Assembly (NCBI GenBank): GCA_913062575.1
Contig: CAJXVT010000021.1
Coordinates: forward strand, 1-42,655
From: an uncultured Flavobacteriaceae bacterium
GTDB lineage: Bacteria; Bacteroidota; Bacteroidia; Flavobacteriales; Flavobacteriaceae
Direction: 5' to 3'
Length of the DNA: 42,655 nt
Shown: positions 7,657 through 17,041 of the stretch, piece by piece
Numbering within the stretch: the first letter of the stretch is position 1
How the letters are laid out: each line of letters starts with the position of its first letter
Notes under the pieces: model-generated
Told to the model about the DNA's origin: nothing
Seen by the model: only the letters and a program-made list of their open reading frames with translations
The model's database searches: none
Program-made: the position numbers and the translations under genes

Positions 7657-8220
7657 TTAGTCAATTACACCTTTAATTTTTAAAGGAGTAGAATAATTGT
7701 TTTTTAGTTGCCATTGTTCTCCGTAAATAGAAGAAAAAATAATTTCAATCTCAATTTCCTCATTAAACCATTTCCTTAAACTTTTAACTCGTTCACGATC
7801 TTTACTATTGTAGTATACTGTAGTAATAGATTCATTAGCTGGAATTAACATGCCTTCTCTTAAAGTTGAATGACCAATGTCATTTTGTCCTTTAAATAAT
7901 GTGTCGTTCTTAGTAATTACGGCAACAAAGAAATCTCTAAGATCATGATTCTTGTACACAGAATCTTTATAAGTAATATTTATTGCATCAATTAGCGCTG
8001 GTCCAATCCCTTTATTTGAAATTGAATATCCGTAAGTTTCGTTATTACGAGTATTAAACATGGTTAAATAAGGTAACACACTTTTATGTTGCTCTAATCG
8101 TTGCAATTCGAATTGCTTACTCATTAAGTTTGTTTGACGAAAAATAATAAAAAGTGAACCTAAACTTGCTATAATAACTAAGAGAGTTGACGCTTTTTCA
8201 AACGAGATTTTTGCTTTCAT
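7657..8220 (-). CDS. Membrane-anchored protein of unknown function
   Basis: A 187-residue protein I do not recognise. One hydrophobic helix (about residues 12-27, STLLVIIASLGSLFIIF) is followed by a charged, probably coiled stretch (MSKQFELQRLEQHKS). The rest is a soluble beta-rich domain with YGYSISNKGIGPALI and LIPANESITTVYY, reminiscent of immunoglobulin-like or transporter-accessory folds. With the N-terminus at the inner face, the domain would face the periplasm. It lies 40 bases behind the LytTR regulator gene and could be the last gene of that operon. No paralogue is visible in the window. Confidence 0.7.
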   Translation of the reverse strand: MKAKISFEKASTLLVIIASLGSLFIIFRQTNLMSKQFELQRLEQHKSVLPYLTMFNTRNNETYGYSISNKGIGPALIDAINITYKDSVYKNHDLRDFFVAVITKNDTLFKGQNDIGHSTLREGMLIPANESITTVYYNSKDRERVKSLRKWFNEEIEIEIIFSSIYGEQWQLKNNYSTPLKIKGVID

Positions 8221-8260
8221 AATCTAAAGACAGAAATTTTTCTGATTGGTTACAAATCTA

Positions 8261-9007
8261 TCAAATAGAATTTAAAGCTTCAATAACTTCTGCACGTTTT
8301 CTTACAGAAACAGGTACTGTACTTTTATCTTTTAAGACTAGATAGCCACCATCAGATTTGATAAATTCCTTGATGAATTTTGCATTTACCAAATGGCTTT
8401 GATGCACACGTAAAAAACGATTGTTTTTTAATAAATCAGCAAAATACTTTAAGGTTTTGGTTACCATGATTTTAGTGCCGTTTTCAAAATAGAACGTAGT
8501 ATAGTTATTATCAGATTTGCAACGAATAACTTCGTCTAAAGAAACCACAACAATCTTATCTAAGGTATGTAAGGAAATCTTTTTTGGTTGTTGATTTGGT
8601 TTAGCGATAGATTCTTGCAGTACAGTTAATTGTTCTTTTTCTGGTTGTATTTGATGAATTGCTTTTTCAATGGCATTACTTAAATCTTCATCAGAATAGG
8701 GTTTTAATACATAATCTATGGCAGCAAACTTAAAAGCTTTGATCGCAAACTCATCACTAGCCGTAACAAATATGATCTTAGAACGTAAATCTGGAATGAT
8801 TTCTAAAACATCAAAACCAGTTCCATCTCCCAACATAATATCTAAAAACAAAATATCTGGCTGTTGCTTTCTCAGTAGTTTTGCAGCTTCTACAACGCTA
8901 GACGCTGTGCCAATGATTTTAATGTTTGTGTGATTTTTCGTTATGTCATTGTATAGCATTTCTAATGCTTGTGGCATATCGTCTACTAAAACTGCAGTTT
9001 GTTGCAT
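8261..9007 (-). CDS. LytTR-family response regulator
   Basis: A 248-residue regulator of the LytR/AlgR type. The receiver domain spans about residues 1-120, with phosphoacceptor D56 in DILFLDIML, the acidic pocket VDD at 8-10, and the lysine in YVLKPYSDE. A linker leads to a C-terminal LytTR DNA-binding domain (about 143-246: CKSDNNYTTFYF, RVHQSHLVNAKF). LytTR proteins bind paired direct repeats about two helical turns apart. The gene starts 1 base after the metallophosphoesterase stop, and the cognate kinase is two genes upstream in the same operon. Confidence 0.93.
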   Translation of the reverse strand: MQQTAVLVDDMPQALEMLYNDITKNHTNIKIIGTASSVVEAAKLLRKQQPDILFLDIMLGDGTGFDVLEIIPDLRSKIIFVTASDEFAIKAFKFAAIDYVLKPYSDEDLSNAIEKAIHQIQPEKEQLTVLQESIAKPNQQPKKISLHTLDKIVVVSLDEVIRCKSDNNYTTFYFENGTKIMVTKTLKYFADLLKNNRFLRVHQSHLVNAKFIKEFIKSDGGYLVLKDKSTVPVSVRKRAEVIEALNSI

Positions 9008-9008
9008 T

Positions 9009-9854
9009 TTATATTTTTTCTGTTAATTTGAATACTGTTATTTCTGGTCGAACATTAAATCTAACTTGCCAAAGATGACCAAGAGCTCTGTTAATATACA
9101 AAGTCCTTCCATCTTTCAAATCAATTTCTCCAGCAGAATATCTTTTGTTTTTTACGGGTAAAATAAGTGGACTTAAAAATGGAGGCTTTACTTGTCCACC
9201 GTGTGTATGACCTGACAAAATCCAACCTTTATAATTGTTCCAAACATTTAAGTCGCAAACATCAGGATTGTGACATAAAACAAGATTTGCATTTTGATGA
9301 TCTATTTGATTCATTACTTTTTGAGGATTAAAATTCAAACCCCAATAATCATCAAGCCCAATAATGTTTAATCCATTTAATTCTAGTTGGTCATTGCTTA
9401 AAATAGTAATACCAGAGTCATTAAGCAAAGAAGTTATTTTATCAGCAACTTTTTGTTCTGACCAATTTTTACCATAATCATGGTTTCCTAAGATTCCTAC
9501 TGTTCCTAATTTTCCTTTTACAGTGTATTTTAAGACTTCTTTTAATTGATCAAATTGTTCTTCGTTTTCATAGGAAACATAATCACCAGTATACACAACG
9601 TAATCTGGATTTAGCTTTTGAGCTTTTTTAAATGAATCTATGATGTATTGATAATCAAACTTGTTTCCAACATGAATATCACTAATTTGTACTACAGTTT
9701 TTCCTATTAGGTTTTTTGGCAGATTTTGAATTGGCATTTTCTTTTGTACAAATTCTAACCAAAATGGTTCTAATTGCCATGAGTAAAGTCCACCAAAAAA
9801 ACCGGTAACTAAAGCTCCTATCATGGTGTTCTTTACAAACTTTCTTCTATTCAT
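9009..9854 (-). CDS. Membrane-anchored or Tat-exported metallophosphoesterase
   Basis: A 281-residue calcineurin-like phosphoesterase, similar to the YkuE/YaeI group acting on phospholipid or UDP-sugar substrates. The metal ligands are complete: QISDIHVG, YTGDYV, GNHDYG, LCHNPD and SGHTHGGQ. The N-terminus MNRRKFVKNTMIGALVTGFF has a twin-arginine-like start before one hydrophobic helix, so it is probably exported or anchored with the catalytic domain outside the cytoplasm. It sits between the propeller histidine kinase (11-base gap) and the LytTR regulator (1-base gap), an unusual place that suggests co-regulation. Substrate unknown. Confidence 0.88.
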   Translation of the reverse strand: MNRRKFVKNTMIGALVTGFFGGLYSWQLEPFWLEFVQKKMPIQNLPKNLIGKTVVQISDIHVGNKFDYQYIIDSFKKAQKLNPDYVVYTGDYVSYENEEQFDQLKEVLKYTVKGKLGTVGILGNHDYGKNWSEQKVADKITSLLNDSGITILSNDQLELNGLNIIGLDDYWGLNFNPQKVMNQIDHQNANLVLCHNPDVCDLNVWNNYKGWILSGHTHGGQVKPPFLSPLILPVKNKRYSAGEIDLKDGRTLYINRALGHLWQVRFNVRPEITVFKLTEKI

Positions 9855-9865
9855 AGATGGTTTTA

Positions 9866-12634
9866 TTAGTAATCTGTTTTTAATGGAATTTTAAATGCAA
9901 CTTTTGTTCCTTGTATTTGATTGTCTTTGCTAAGTTCTGAGATTTCTAAAGTACTATATTTTGATAAATTTTTGATTCTTTCTTTGGTCACTTTTAAAGC
10001 AACCGATTTATGGTTCGTTGTTGTTTTTTGTCGTTGTGATTGTACAAAACCAATTCCGTTATCTGTAATTGAGCAGTGTAGAAAATTGTTTTCTATTTCA
10101 AATAGTATGGTTATTTTTCCATCTTTATTTTTTCCTTTAAATCCATGTTTGATACTGTTTTCTATAAATGGTTGTAATAACATAGGCGGAATTAGAATTT
10201 CTTCAATGTCAATATCTTTTGTTACCGTTTTAATTTGATACTCAAATACATTGATAGATAATTGTTGTTCTAATTCTAAATAGTTTTTTAGTGTCTCAAT
10301 TTCTTCTGACAAACTGATTTCTTGCCTTCTTGAATTTTGTAAAATAGAGCGTAATAACACAGCAAACTGACTTACAGTTTTGTTTAACTCTTTTGTGTTT
10401 CCACTATTTCCTAAGGCTTTAATTCCGTTTAATACATTGAAAATAAAATGCGGATTCATTTGTAATTGCAATGCTTTTTGCTCTAAAGTAATTAAATTGT
10501 TTTCTAAAGTTAATGTATCAAGCTTGGCTTTATTTTTACGTTGAATTCGCTGTATATAACTCACTAGAATTACTAAAACAATAAAACCTATAAAAAGAGA
10601 AATACTCCAAAGAAACCACGCTTTTTTATACAATGGAGTATCAATAAAAAACCGAAATATTTGGGGTTCACTTTCTTGTTTATTTGCATTTCTAGATTTT
10701 ACAGAAAAGGTGTAGTTTCCAGCTGGTTGATTGGCGAAATTGATAGAATTAGTTTTGCTCCAAGTACTAGTGTTTTCATTTAATTCCCATTGATATTCTA
10801 AACGTTTCGGATGATTAATATCTACCGTTTTATACACAAAAGAGAATTGGTTTTGCTCTGGAGAAAGTTGTAAGATACTCCCAATGTATTTTTTATCAAT
10901 GCTATCCAAAGACTGATTTGAAATTTTAATATTTTCAAAATTAAGTATTGGTTTTTGTGAGTTGACTTGATTTTCTGTTGGAGTGTATTTTGTAATTCCG
11001 TTTTTGGTTCCAAACCATAAATTCCCGAATTCACCTTTAATCGCTGAGCTTCTACTAGTTTCTATTCCAGTAAAACCATCATTAGCATTGAAGTGAGTAG
11101 ATTTTACAATGTCGTTGTTTTTGAGTTCTAATTTATCCAGTCCTTTTTCTGAACCAACCCAAAGTTGATTGTTTGAATCAAAAATGAGTTGATAGATGTT
11201 TTGAGAACTTAAAAAAGAAGTGTTTAACTGTTTAATTGCATTGATTTTAGAAATATCAGCATTCCAAATACCATCGCCTAATGTACCTATATACAAACGA
11301 TTATTATGAAAAGCGATATTGCTAATTGGTGTGCGTTGTTTATTTATATTAGAATAATGGGTAACTGAGTTATTAAATATCTTACCTAAAGAAGCATTTC
11401 TAGTTCCGTACCAAATAGTATTGTTATGGAGTAGAGAAGAGGTGATCCTTATATCTTTTATGCCATTATTGGAGTTAAATCTATCGATTTTTTTTACAAA
11501 ACCATTTTCAAAATCATATTCTAATTTTAAAATTCCAGCATTTTGGGTAACTACCCAAACGGTATCATTTTGAATATGGATATTCTGAATTTTGTTATTT
11601 GGTAATCCATTTCCTGTGTGTAATCTTTCAATAGCAAAACTTAAATTATGTAGTGTATCAATCTCTTTTCTAAAAATATATATTCCACTATTTTCTGAAC
11701 CTAACCAGAGGTTGTTATTTCTATCTGTAGTAATTGCAGTAGTTTTAAAGTTCGCTTTATAAACTCTTTTTATCCTTGAACTATCAGTATGATACAAATT
11801 CTTGTTAGTATCTGTAAACCATAGCGTATCATTCTTAAAATGAGTAGCAGTTATAGATCTTATATTTTGATTGTCAACTCTATTAAAGTGCGTAAAGTTG
11901 TTAGAAGTAGATTTATAAATGCCATTTCCGTTGGTTAACAACCATGTGTTTTTTTGCTTATCAATAAATACTTTTTTTGTGATTGACTTTATTGAGCTGT
12001 CAATTGTAATTGTATTAAGAAGTGCTTTTTGATTATAAGCAATAGCATCTTTTTCTTTTTGAGAAGCTTTCTGAATAACTTTTGGCTGATTTAATGTTTT
12101 AACCTTCCAAACATCTTTAGAAGTCACAATCCAGTAATACGCATTTTTATAGTTGACATCTATAATTTCAGATAAATCGATTTTCAGATTGACTTTTACA
12201 GGAACTACATAGTCGTATTTATATTGATAAATTCCTTCTTCAGTAGCTAAGTAAATGTGTTGGTTTAGCGCAATAATCTTATGAACTTTGGGCGTTTTAA
12301 AATTGGTGAATCTATTATTTAGTTTTCTCGACAAGCCTTTGTTAGTTCCAACAAATAAGCTATCCTTTTGCAAATAAAAAGTATTTACATAATTAGAAAT
12401 TAAGCCATTATTTTGGTTGAATGTTTCAAAATGTTCTCCATCAAACTTTGCAATTCCTCCACCTTGAGTCGCAAACCACAGATAACCAATTGAATCTTGT
12501 ATAGCATCAAATACATCAGATTGAGGCAAGCCTTCATTGATAGAATAGTTTTTGAAACTCCCTTTTTGTGCGTTAATATGTAGCGTAAAAAGTGAGTAAA
12601 ATAGAACTAGAAAAACTCTTTTGATACTGTTCAT
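9866..12634 (-). CDS. Two-component-propeller LytS-type histidine kinase
   Basis: A 922-residue membrane sensor kinase. A signal peptide (about 1-22) precedes a periplasmic region of Reg_prop beta-propeller repeats (recurring GLPQSDVFDAIQDS, LWFATQGGGIAKF, LWLGSENSGIYIF and LWVGSEKGLDKL type blades), then a Y_Y_Y domain (about 590-660). One transmembrane helix follows (about 673-693). The cytosolic part has His_kinase with H729 in QMNPHFIFNVLNGI and an ATPase domain with FIENSIKHG and DNGIGF. It lacks the regulator and HTH domains of hybrid kinases; its partner is the LytTR regulator two genes downstream. Ligands of such propellers are often glycans, but none can be inferred here. Confidence 0.93.
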   Translation of the reverse strand: MNSIKRVFLVLFYSLFTLHINAQKGSFKNYSINEGLPQSDVFDAIQDSIGYLWFATQGGGIAKFDGEHFETFNQNNGLISNYVNTFYLQKDSLFVGTNKGLSRKLNNRFTNFKTPKVHKIIALNQHIYLATEEGIYQYKYDYVVPVKVNLKIDLSEIIDVNYKNAYYWIVTSKDVWKVKTLNQPKVIQKASQKEKDAIAYNQKALLNTITIDSSIKSITKKVFIDKQKNTWLLTNGNGIYKSTSNNFTHFNRVDNQNIRSITATHFKNDTLWFTDTNKNLYHTDSSRIKRVYKANFKTTAITTDRNNNLWLGSENSGIYIFRKEIDTLHNLSFAIERLHTGNGLPNNKIQNIHIQNDTVWVVTQNAGILKLEYDFENGFVKKIDRFNSNNGIKDIRITSSLLHNNTIWYGTRNASLGKIFNNSVTHYSNINKQRTPISNIAFHNNRLYIGTLGDGIWNADISKINAIKQLNTSFLSSQNIYQLIFDSNNQLWVGSEKGLDKLELKNNDIVKSTHFNANDGFTGIETSRSSAIKGEFGNLWFGTKNGITKYTPTENQVNSQKPILNFENIKISNQSLDSIDKKYIGSILQLSPEQNQFSFVYKTVDINHPKRLEYQWELNENTSTWSKTNSINFANQPAGNYTFSVKSRNANKQESEPQIFRFFIDTPLYKKAWFLWSISLFIGFIVLVILVSYIQRIQRKNKAKLDTLTLENNLITLEQKALQLQMNPHFIFNVLNGIKALGNSGNTKELNKTVSQFAVLLRSILQNSRRQEISLSEEIETLKNYLELEQQLSINVFEYQIKTVTKDIDIEEILIPPMLLQPFIENSIKHGFKGKNKDGKITILFEIENNFLHCSITDNGIGFVQSQRQKTTTNHKSVALKVTKERIKNLSKYSTLEISELSKDNQIQGTKVAFKIPLKTDY

Positions 12635-12758
12635 AGGTGTTTTATAGAATGCAAATTAAAGTGCATTTATTGTGCCAAATCATTTTTTAACATTTATACA
12701 AGAAAGATACTATTTAAAATTAATTAACTTCACCTTCTTATAACTAAACTTTAGAATT

Positions 12759-15700
12759 ATGAAATCTTTTTTTAACGTATTTGTGTTGCTTTTTTCTGTC
12801 GCAATATATTCGCAAAACAGTAATGTTCATTTTACCTTAAGACCAACATTAACTCCAGATGCTCAGCAAGTTATTTTTAGCTTCGAAGGCGATTTATGGA
12901 GCGTGTCTTCTAGTGGAGGTGATGCGCATAGAATAACTGCTATGGACGGAACAGAAACAAATGCAAGTGTTTCTCCAAACGGAAAATGGTTGGCATTTTC
13001 TAGTAATCAGTATGGAAATTATGATGTGTATGTAATGCCATTAAATGGCGGGAAAATTACGCAGTTAACCTTTCATCAAGCGGGAGATTTAGTTGCTTCT
13101 TGGAATTGGGATAGTAAAACGATTAACTTTCTTTCTGGCAGACATAACTCTATGACAAACTTCACTGTCAACATTAATGGAGGAACTCCAAAACGAACGT
13201 TTGATCATTATTTTAATACGGTTCATAATGTAGTACAACATCCAAAAACCAAAGATATTTATTTTAATGAATCTTGGGAAAGCTCACGTTTTGCACATCG
13301 AAAAAGATATAAAGGAGATTACAATCCAGATATAAAATCGTACAACCAAAAAACGAAGAAGTTTACAAAACATACAACATACAGAGGAAAAGATTTTGGT
13401 GCTACAATTGACAAAGCAGGAAATGTATATTTCCAATCAGATGAATACAAAGACGAATACAATTTATATGTATTGCAAAATGGGACTAAAAAAAGATTGA
13501 CTAATTTTTCTACATCAATCATGTGGCCACAAGTTAGTGCAAACGGAAAGAAAATAGTTTTTAGAAAAGACTATCAATTGTATGTATATGATGTAGACAG
13601 AAAATCATCAAAGAAATTAAAAATAAATATCAACAATAATTCAACCATACAAAAAGAACAGTCGTATTCTACAAAAGGAAAAATTTCCAATTTTGATATT
13701 TCTCCAGATGGAAAAAAGATGGCATTTATTTCTAGAGGAAAACTATTTATATCTGATGTAAAAGGAAAGTTTGTAAAAGAGATTGTTACAAATCCATTAG
13801 AAGCAGTACAAGAAGTAAAATGGTTGAAGAATAACAAAGATTTGCTATTCTCAAGATCTGTAAAAGGATATTACAATTGGTTTGTAACGAGTGCAACAGG
13901 AAATTCAAAAACGAAACAGATTACTAAAAGCACTCAAAATAATAGACAGATCACCTTTAATAAAGACAACACTAAAGGTGTGTACTTAAGAGGAAGAAAT
14001 GAAATTCATACCATCGATTTAAAAACCTTTAAAAGCGAATTGATTGTAAAAGACGAATTGTGGGGATTCTATAATTCGAACCCGTATTTTTCTCCAGACG
14101 GAAAGTATATTTCATACAATGCATATAGAGATTTTGAAGCAGACATTTTTGTATATAATTTGGCTACAAAAAGAGCAATCAATTTAACAAATACAAAAGT
14201 TTCTGAGTCCGAGCCAACTTGGTCTGCAGATGGAAAATATATATACTTTTCATCAGAAAGAACAGCGCCAAGTTTTCCAAGTGGAGGAAATGGAAAGTCT
14301 AAAGTCTACCAAATGGCATTAGACAAATATGAGAAGCCTTTTAGAATTGATAAGGTGAACGAATTGTTTGCAGAGAAAGAAAAGAAAGAGGATAAGAAGG
14401 ATAAAAAAGATGCTAAAGAGAAAAAGAAAGAAACAGTTTCTGTAAGTATCAACGAAAAAGGATTGATGGACCGTTTAACAGCAATCAGTCCAAGATTTGG
14501 AGGTCAACAAAACATTACTGTTCTAAAAGATGGAACGAAAACACATGTATTGTACTTGTCTAATCACGATCAAGGAAGAAACAAATTGTGGAAAACAACA
14601 ATTGAGCCTTTTGAAAACAATAAAACAGTAAAATTAAGTGATAAACCGATGTTTGGATATGGTTTTGTAACTTCTGGCAAGAAGCATTATATCTTGGTTA
14701 GCGGAACTATTAACACAGTTAATTTAACTGCTAATAAGTTAAAGCCTATTTCTATAAACTATAATTTCAATAAATCGTTATCAAATGAGTTTGAGCAAAT
14801 GTATTTTGAAGCTTGGGCAGGAATGGAAGAGAATTTTTATGATAAAAACTTCCATGGAGAAAATTGGCAAAAGCTAAGAGACAGTTATGCGAAGTATTTA
14901 CCATACGTTTCTAGCAGAGCCAATTTAAGATTGATTTTTAATGATATGCTAGGTGAATTAAATACATCTCACTTTGGATTTAATTCGAGAGGAAAAGAAG
15001 AGGACTTGTATTACGGAACGCAAACCTTAGAAACAGGAATTGTGTATAATAACAACAATCCATTTGTGATAGAGCGTATTGTTTCTGAAAGTCCGACAGA
15101 TGTAAAAGGGAAAAACCTTAGAAAAGGAGACAAGTTAGTTGCTGTAAACGGAAATCGTATAAATGCTAAAATGAATAGAGAATCTTATTTTACAAACCCG
15201 AAGTTTAGCAGTGAAATGAATTTGACGTTTAGCAGAAACGGAAAAGAATTTTCTGTAAATGTACATCCAACAAGTTATAGAGCAGTTAGTACTTTACGTT
15301 ATGATGAATGGCAAGATAAAAATCAAGCTTATGTAGATAAAAAAACGAAAAACAAGATTGCTTATGTGCATATGAAAAACATGACTGGTGGAGAATTGAC
15401 AAAGTTTTATCATGATTTAATGAGCGATGAAGCTTATAAAGAAGGATTGATTTTAGATTTACGTTATAATACTGGAGGAAATGTACATGATGCAGTATTG
15501 AACTTCTTACAACAAAAACAATACTTAAACTGGAAGTATAGAGAAGGGAAGCTAGCAAGTCAATCTAATTTTAGCTATGGAAATAAACCCATTGTGTTAT
15601 TGATCAATGAACAATCTTTATCTGATGCAGAAATGACAGCAGCTGGGTTTAAAGAATTAGGGTTGGGAACTATTGTTGGAACAGAAACCTATCGTTGGAT

Positions 15701-15908
15701 TATTTTTACAACAAGTAATGGTTTGGTTGATGGATCTTCGTATCGTTTGCCATCTTGGGGATGTTATACCTTAGACGGAAAAGATTTAGAGATCAATGGA
15801 GTTTCACCAGATGTATATGTTGGTAAAAACTTTAAAGAGCGTTTAGAAAATAAAACGCCACAGTTAGATAAAGCGATTGACATTATTTTGAAGAAGTTGA
15901 AGAAATAA
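12759..15908 (+). CDS. Tricorn-like S41 family peptidase, secreted
   Basis: A 1049-residue exported protein (signal peptide about 1-19, ending IYSQ). The N-terminal half is TolB/WD40-like propeller with repeats such as PTLTPDAQQVIFSFEGDLW, SVSPNGKWLAFSSNQYG and FSPDGKYISYNAY. A tricorn C1-like region, a PDZ domain (about 765-830, ERIVSESPTDVKGKNLRKGD) and the S41 catalytic domain follow. The likely nucleophile is S955 in EQSLSDAEM. Tricorn enzymes trim oligopeptides from larger proteases; here the location would be periplasm or outer membrane. A Lys/Glu-rich linker occurs near residues 541-560. It stands alone and ends at a bidirectional terminator. Confidence 0.92.
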   Translation: MKSFFNVFVLLFSVAIYSQNSNVHFTLRPTLTPDAQQVIFSFEGDLWSVSSSGGDAHRITAMDGTETNASVSPNGKWLAFSSNQYGNYDVYVMPLNGGKITQLTFHQAGDLVASWNWDSKTINFLSGRHNSMTNFTVNINGGTPKRTFDHYFNTVHNVVQHPKTKDIYFNESWESSRFAHRKRYKGDYNPDIKSYNQKTKKFTKHTTYRGKDFGATIDKAGNVYFQSDEYKDEYNLYVLQNGTKKRLTNFSTSIMWPQVSANGKKIVFRKDYQLYVYDVDRKSSKKLKININNNSTIQKEQSYSTKGKISNFDISPDGKKMAFISRGKLFISDVKGKFVKEIVTNPLEAVQEVKWLKNNKDLLFSRSVKGYYNWFVTSATGNSKTKQITKSTQNNRQITFNKDNTKGVYLRGRNEIHTIDLKTFKSELIVKDELWGFYNSNPYFSPDGKYISYNAYRDFEADIFVYNLATKRAINLTNTKVSESEPTWSADGKYIYFSSERTAPSFPSGGNGKSKVYQMALDKYEKPFRIDKVNELFAEKEKKEDKKDKKDAKEKKKETVSVSINEKGLMDRLTAISPRFGGQQNITVLKDGTKTHVLYLSNHDQGRNKLWKTTIEPFENNKTVKLSDKPMFGYGFVTSGKKHYILVSGTINTVNLTANKLKPISINYNFNKSLSNEFEQMYFEAWAGMEENFYDKNFHGENWQKLRDSYAKYLPYVSSRANLRLIFNDMLGELNTSHFGFNSRGKEEDLYYGTQTLETGIVYNNNNPFVIERIVSESPTDVKGKNLRKGDKLVAVNGNRINAKMNRESYFTNPKFSSEMNLTFSRNGKEFSVNVHPTSYRAVSTLRYDEWQDKNQAYVDKKTKNKIAYVHMKNMTGGELTKFYHDLMSDEAYKEGLILDLRYNTGGNVHDAVLNFLQQKQYLNWKYREGKLASQSNFSYGNKPIVLLINEQSLSDAEMTAAGFKELGLGTIVGTETYRWIIFTTSNGLVDGSSYRLPSWGCYTLDGKDLEINGVSPDVYVGKNFKERLENKTPQLDKAIDIILKKLKK

Positions 15909-15926
15909 AAAATAATTCATAAAAGT

Positions 15927-15959
15927 AAAAGGCGGTTCATTTAGAACCGCCTTTTTTTT
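15927..15959. terminator. Bidirectional terminator between convergent genes
   Basis: AAAAGGCGGTTC and GAACCGCCTTTT form a 12-bp perfect stem around loop ATTTA, followed by more T. The A-run on the other side serves the minus-strand operon that ends at 15961. Confidence 0.9.
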
Positions 15960-15960
15960 A

Positions 15961-17037
15961 TTACTCAACATTATACAATCGTAGATTATCAATTTCTGGT
16001 GCTACATGTTCTAAATCTCCATAAGGTTTAATAATTGGCTTTAAAACACATAATACAGTGGTTTTTCCTTTGATAATTAACTTGTTTCCTTTTACATAGG
16101 TTTTCCATCTAAACTTTTCTAATGGAATGTTGTAATTGCTGATTTCTTTAGAAATAAGTTCATCTTCAGAGATCCAATCCATAATTTCTTCTTTGTTCTT
16201 AAAAGAAGGAACAGTTTCATCAGTGTCACTAAAATCAATTTCCCATTCAACCGGAATGTTAAACTTAAAAGTATACGCTTCACCAATATAACGCTCAGTT
16301 TCGTTGTTTAAAGCATCAAACCAATTGATGTCTTTTTCTGCTGGATACTTTTTAGCAAATTCTTTAGACAAGTCTGTTTTTCCTGGCGAATTTGCTGTTG
16401 GATAAAACCCATAATATGGTTTTGCTAAATACTGATTTGAAAAATCTTTTCCAAATACAGTATAATAAGGTGATGCAATTATAGAAGGCGAACTATCTGT
16501 GGTGAAGATATTTTTGAACATCTTTAATAAGCCGGTATTTTCTCCTAAACCACAAGCATGAAATACAATTTTAGAATTTGCAGAAATCACATTTTCTAAG
16601 GTTGGTAAAGAGCCTTCAATGGCATTCTTTTTTAACGTTTCTACCGTAATTCGTTCCCCTTTGATTACATTTTCTAAGCTCATGCCTTTCCAAGGATTAC
16701 TGTGGCTTACAATATGAATTTCACCATATTTTCTATCATCATAATTTCTGTTTAACCATGTGATAATTTCTTCTAAAGAAAAGGCATCGTCTATTACTTC
16801 AAATTCTTTTTCTATAAAGTATTGTCTTGCGCTAGAATAAAAATCATTGTTGCCAGCATCTACACCTGTAATAAAAGCAATAGGCTCACGCAATGTCTTA
16901 ATTACTTCTGTAACTACTGTGATAGCAGTGTTGTCAGCTATTTCTACTTCCTTAACTGTTTTTGTGCAGCTAGTAAATTGTCCGATTAGCAGTAGTAATG
17001 TAATTACTATTCCTGCTCTTTTAATTGTGTTTTTCAT
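15961..17037 (-). CDS. Lipoprotein with a putative caspase-like (clan CD) fold
   Basis: A 358-residue protein of no family I can name. The signal peptide ends in a lipobox with the modified Cys at 24 (GQFTSC), so it should be membrane-anchored outside the cytoplasm. Residues 50-215 alternate strands and helices: ITGVD at 57, GEIHIVSHSN at 105-114 and KIVFHACGLG at 156-165. A hydrophobic strand ending in His112, then a second strand ending in Cys162 after Ala, is the arrangement of the catalytic dyad in clan CD peptidases; the Gly usually after the His is Ser here. The C-terminal 140 residues look like a separate domain. It starts 4 bases after the VIT/vWA stop, so both form one operon. The activity is inference. 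Confidence 0.7.
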   Translation of the reverse strand: MKNTIKRAGIVITLLLLIGQFTSCTKTVKEVEIADNTAITVVTEVIKTLREPIAFITGVDAGNNDFYSSARQYFIEKEFEVIDDAFSLEEIITWLNRNYDDRKYGEIHIVSHSNPWKGMSLENVIKGERITVETLKKNAIEGSLPTLENVISANSKIVFHACGLGENTGLLKMFKNIFTTDSSPSIIASPYYTVFGKDFSNQYLAKPYYGFYPTANSPGKTDLSKEFAKKYPAEKDINWFDALNNETERYIGEAYTFKFNIPVEWEIDFSDTDETVPSFKNKEEIMDWISEDELISKEISNYNIPLEKFRWKTYVKGNKLIIKGKTTVLCVLKPIIKPYGDLEHVAPEIDNLRLYNVE

Positions 17038-17041
17038 TGTT

